From Bradyrhizobium sp. SK17 (GTDB lineage: Bacteria; Pseudomonadota; Alphaproteobacteria; Rhizobiales; Xanthobacteraceae): DNA of 64,000 nt. The stretch lies in the NCBI RefSeq assembly GCF_002831585.1, contig NZ_CP025113.1:868001-932000 (forward strand), in the 5' to 3' direction. The notes under the pieces are model-generated. The model was not told the origin of the DNA. It made no database searches and saw nothing but the letters and a program-made list of their open reading frames with translations. The translations under genes and the position numbers were made by a program. Of this stretch, positions 62,582 through 64,000 are shown piece by piece (position 1 is the stretch's first letter; each line of letters starts with the position of its first letter).

Positions 62582-62992
62582 ATGACTGACATCAAGCTGA
62601 CCCTCGTCGTCGCCTGCGCGCTGGTCGACGCCGACAAGCGCGTGCTGCTGGCGCAGCGCCCCGAAGGCAAGGCGCTGGCCGGCCTGTGGGAATTCCCGGG
62701 CGGCAAGATCGAGCCGGGCGAGCGGCCGGAGCAGACCCTGATCCGCGAGCTGCACGAGGAGATCGGCGTCACCGTGGCCGAGCCGTGCCTCGCGCCGCTG
62801 ACCTTCGCGAGCCACGCCTACGAGACCTTCCATCTGCTGATGCCGCTCTACATCTGCCGCCGCTGGGAGGGCATCGCGGTGGCGCGCGAGGGCCAGAACC
62901 TCGCCTGGGTGCGGGCCAACAAACTGCGCGACTACCCGATGCCGCCCGCCGACATCCCGCTGCTGCCGCATCTGATCGATCTGCTGCTATGA
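62582..62992 (+). CDS. mutT: Nudix hydrolase, MutT-type 8-oxo-dGTP diphosphatase
   Basis: The product has 136 residues from ATG 62582 (MTDIKLTLVVACALVDADKR). The Nudix box G-x5-E-x7-R-E-x2-E-E-x-G is complete (GGKIEPGERPEQTLI, then RELHEEIGV). LAQRPEGKALAGLWEFPGGK is the MutT-type lead-in. It would remove oxidised dGTP from the nucleotide pool and so limit AT-to-CG mutation. It lies downstream of argJ in a typical alphaproteobacterial neighbourhood, but is separated here by the TadG-like gene. Confidence 0.94.
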   Translation: MTDIKLTLVVACALVDADKRVLLAQRPEGKALAGLWEFPGGKIEPGERPEQTLIRELHEEIGVTVAEPCLAPLTFASHAYETFHLLMPLYICRRWEGIAVAREGQNLAWVRANKLRDYPMPPADIPLLPHLIDLLL

Positions 62993-63209
62993 TCTTCTCC
63001 CTCGCGAGAGAGGCGCATTGCCGGAATATCGAAAACAACCCCATGCAAAGCAGTCGGCGGTGGCCGGCGTTCGACCAGGCGACTTGACACGTCGGGCAAC
63101 TCACCGGCACAATTCCATTATTCCGAAATGGTGGCAGGCCGCCATCGCATCTGATGTGGTTTCGCCGGCGCGCATCAAGCGGCACCGACCGTAAGGGACA
63201 CACTGTGGA

Positions 63210-63382
63210 CGGGCTCCCTCCCCCTTGCGGGGGAGGGCTGGGGAGAGGGGTGCCACGCGGCGCGCTCTCTCAGCATGCATCTTGAAGACGGGCTCAGAAT
63301 TGCAAAAGCGATGATCACACTGATATCTCGCCCGGGGCTACCCCTCTCCCCAACCCTCTCCCGCAAGGGGAGAGGGAGCCCG
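63210..63382. repeat. Inverted repeat pair with CTCCCTCCCCC arms
   Basis: GGGCTCCCTCCCCCTTGCGG then GGGAGGGCTGGGGAGAGGGG (63211-63250) recurs inverted as CCCCTCTCCCCAACCCTCTC then CCGCAAGGGGAGAGGGAGCC (63338-63380). Both arms are themselves hairpins. It fills most of the 412-base gap between the convergent mutT and methyltransferase genes, which holds no gene. Confidence 0.75.
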
Positions 63383-63404
63383 AGCCGCGTGCTTACCCTA
63401 CGCC

Positions 63405-64000
63405 TCAGCGCTTCACCTGCTTCACCGCCGCCTCCAGACTGGCCTTCGCCGAGCCAGGCCGCAGCGGCTTCGGCTGGCTGTCGTGCGGCGCCCAGCCGGA
63501 GAGCCAGACGATGTCGAAGGTGGCGCGGATGCGGCCGTCGGGATCGGCGAAGCGTTCGCCGTAGATCTGCGCCATGCGCAGCATGGTGGCGCGGCGGGTC
63601 GGGGTGTGGCGGCGCTCGCGCAGCACGTTGGTGGCGCCCATCCGCCTGAGGTCGGCCATCAGTGCGAACGCGCTCGAATAACGCACCACGACGCGGTCGA
63701 CATCGGTGACCGGCAGCGCGAAGCCGGCGCGCTGCAACAACGCGCCGATGTCGCGCAGATCGGCGAACGGCGCGACGCGCGGCGACACCCCGCCTTCGCA
63801 TTCTGCTTCCGCCGCGGCAAAACTCTGCCTGAGCTCAGTCAGCGTATCGCCGCCGAGCATCGCCGCCAGCAGCAGTCCGTCCGGCTTCAGCGCGCGACGG
63901 ATCTGCGCCAGCACGCCCGGCAGATCATTGACGAACTGGAAAGCCAGTGCGGAGACCGCGAGGTCGAGCGACTCCGGTGCCAGGCCGGTCGCTTCCATCT
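63405..64000 (-). CDS. SAM-dependent methyltransferase (BioC/NDUFAF5-like), 5' end outside window
   Basis: About 198 C-terminal residues are visible. LDLAVSALAFQFVNDLPGVL and ALKPDGLLLAAMLGGDTL are post-motif I to motif III segments of a class I methyltransferase. TELRQSFAAAEAECEGGVSP and VDVDRVVVRYSSAFALMADL-like stretches match the BioC/NDUFAF5 group. The SAM-binding glycine motif should lie outside the window. The protein ends LEAAVKQVKR. NDUFAF5-like proteins in alphaproteobacteria are linked to complex I assembly, but the assignment is by recall. Confidence 0.85.
   Translation of the reverse strand, partial: MEATGLAPESLDLAVSALAFQFVNDLPGVLAQIRRALKPDGLLLAAMLGGDTLTELRQSFAAAEAECEGGVSPRVAPFADLRDIGALLQRAGFALPVTDVDRVVVRYSSAFALMADLRRMGATNVLRERRHTPTRRATMLRMAQIYGERFADPDGRIRATFDIVWLSGWAPHDSQPKPLRPGSAKASLEAAVKQVKR

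Overview
The window looks like chromosomal DNA of a slow-growing rhizobium-type alphaproteobacterium (Bradyrhizobium or a close relative in Nitrobacteraceae). The evidence is high GC, alphaproteobacterial families and linkages (cobS/cobT beside a J-domain protein and bolA; aroK-aroB-CorC; secA, parvulin, argJ and mutT close together), a SUV3-like helicase, and several dispersed palindromic intergenic repeat families. There is no phage, insertion sequence, CRISPR, rRNA or convincing tRNA. Taxonomy is inferred from recalled family patterns, not from a search.

Layout. 0-7 kb: partial SUV3-like helicase, frameshifted DUF3108 gene, rpmB with a clear promoter and terminator, a gene-poor stretch, an orphan Leu/Ile/Val-type binding protein. 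7-14.6 kb: a leftward run of acyltransferase/acyl-ACP synthetase fusion, flavin monooxygenase and alpha/beta hydrolase, then a small ORF and a TetR regulator diverging over twin operators. 14.6-19 kb: membrane protein, LLM flavoprotein, metA behind a structured S-box-like leader, Old Yellow Enzyme. 19-28.4 kb: cobalt chelatase cobS-GNAT-cobT plus a TAT-exported phytase-like esterase, DedA, two divergent citrate synthases (one with an HTH domain), J-domain protein, bolA. 28.4-37.8 kb: CorC-type protein, aroB, aroK, a 48-aa membrane peptide, xerD, accA, lipoprotein L,D-transpeptidase, LuxR regulator, SnoaL-like protein. 38-40.8 kb: an exported module of flavin amine oxidase, cytochrome c and RidA. 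40.8-50.2 kb: an amide uptake and hydrolysis cluster (amidase, five-part ABC transporter, two AmiC-like proteins without signal peptides, divergent MarR). 50-64 kb: VOC protein, Omp31-like porin, TPR/O-GlcNAc-transferase-like protein, secA, parvulin, argJ, TadG-like VWA protein, mutT, partial methyltransferase.

How the genes may work together. The amide cluster reads as import, hydrolysis and sensing of a small amide or urea-like compound, with MarR and AmiC-like proteins as candidate regulators. The amine oxidase module would oxidise an amine outside the cytoplasm, pass electrons to cytochrome c and hydrolyse the reactive imine with an exported RidA. MetA carries Glu111, which predicts acetyl-CoA rather than succinyl-CoA use, and its leader resembles the SAM-I/SAM-IV riboswitch clan with a hairpin over the Shine-Dalgarno sequence.

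Quality warning. Five genes (DUF3108, livF, the amide-transporter binding protein, livH, the argJ start) read through only if one G or C is restored in or beside a G/C run; a sixth small ORF probably does too. This common signature suggests sequencing error more than gene decay, though three of the hits lie in one transporter operon.
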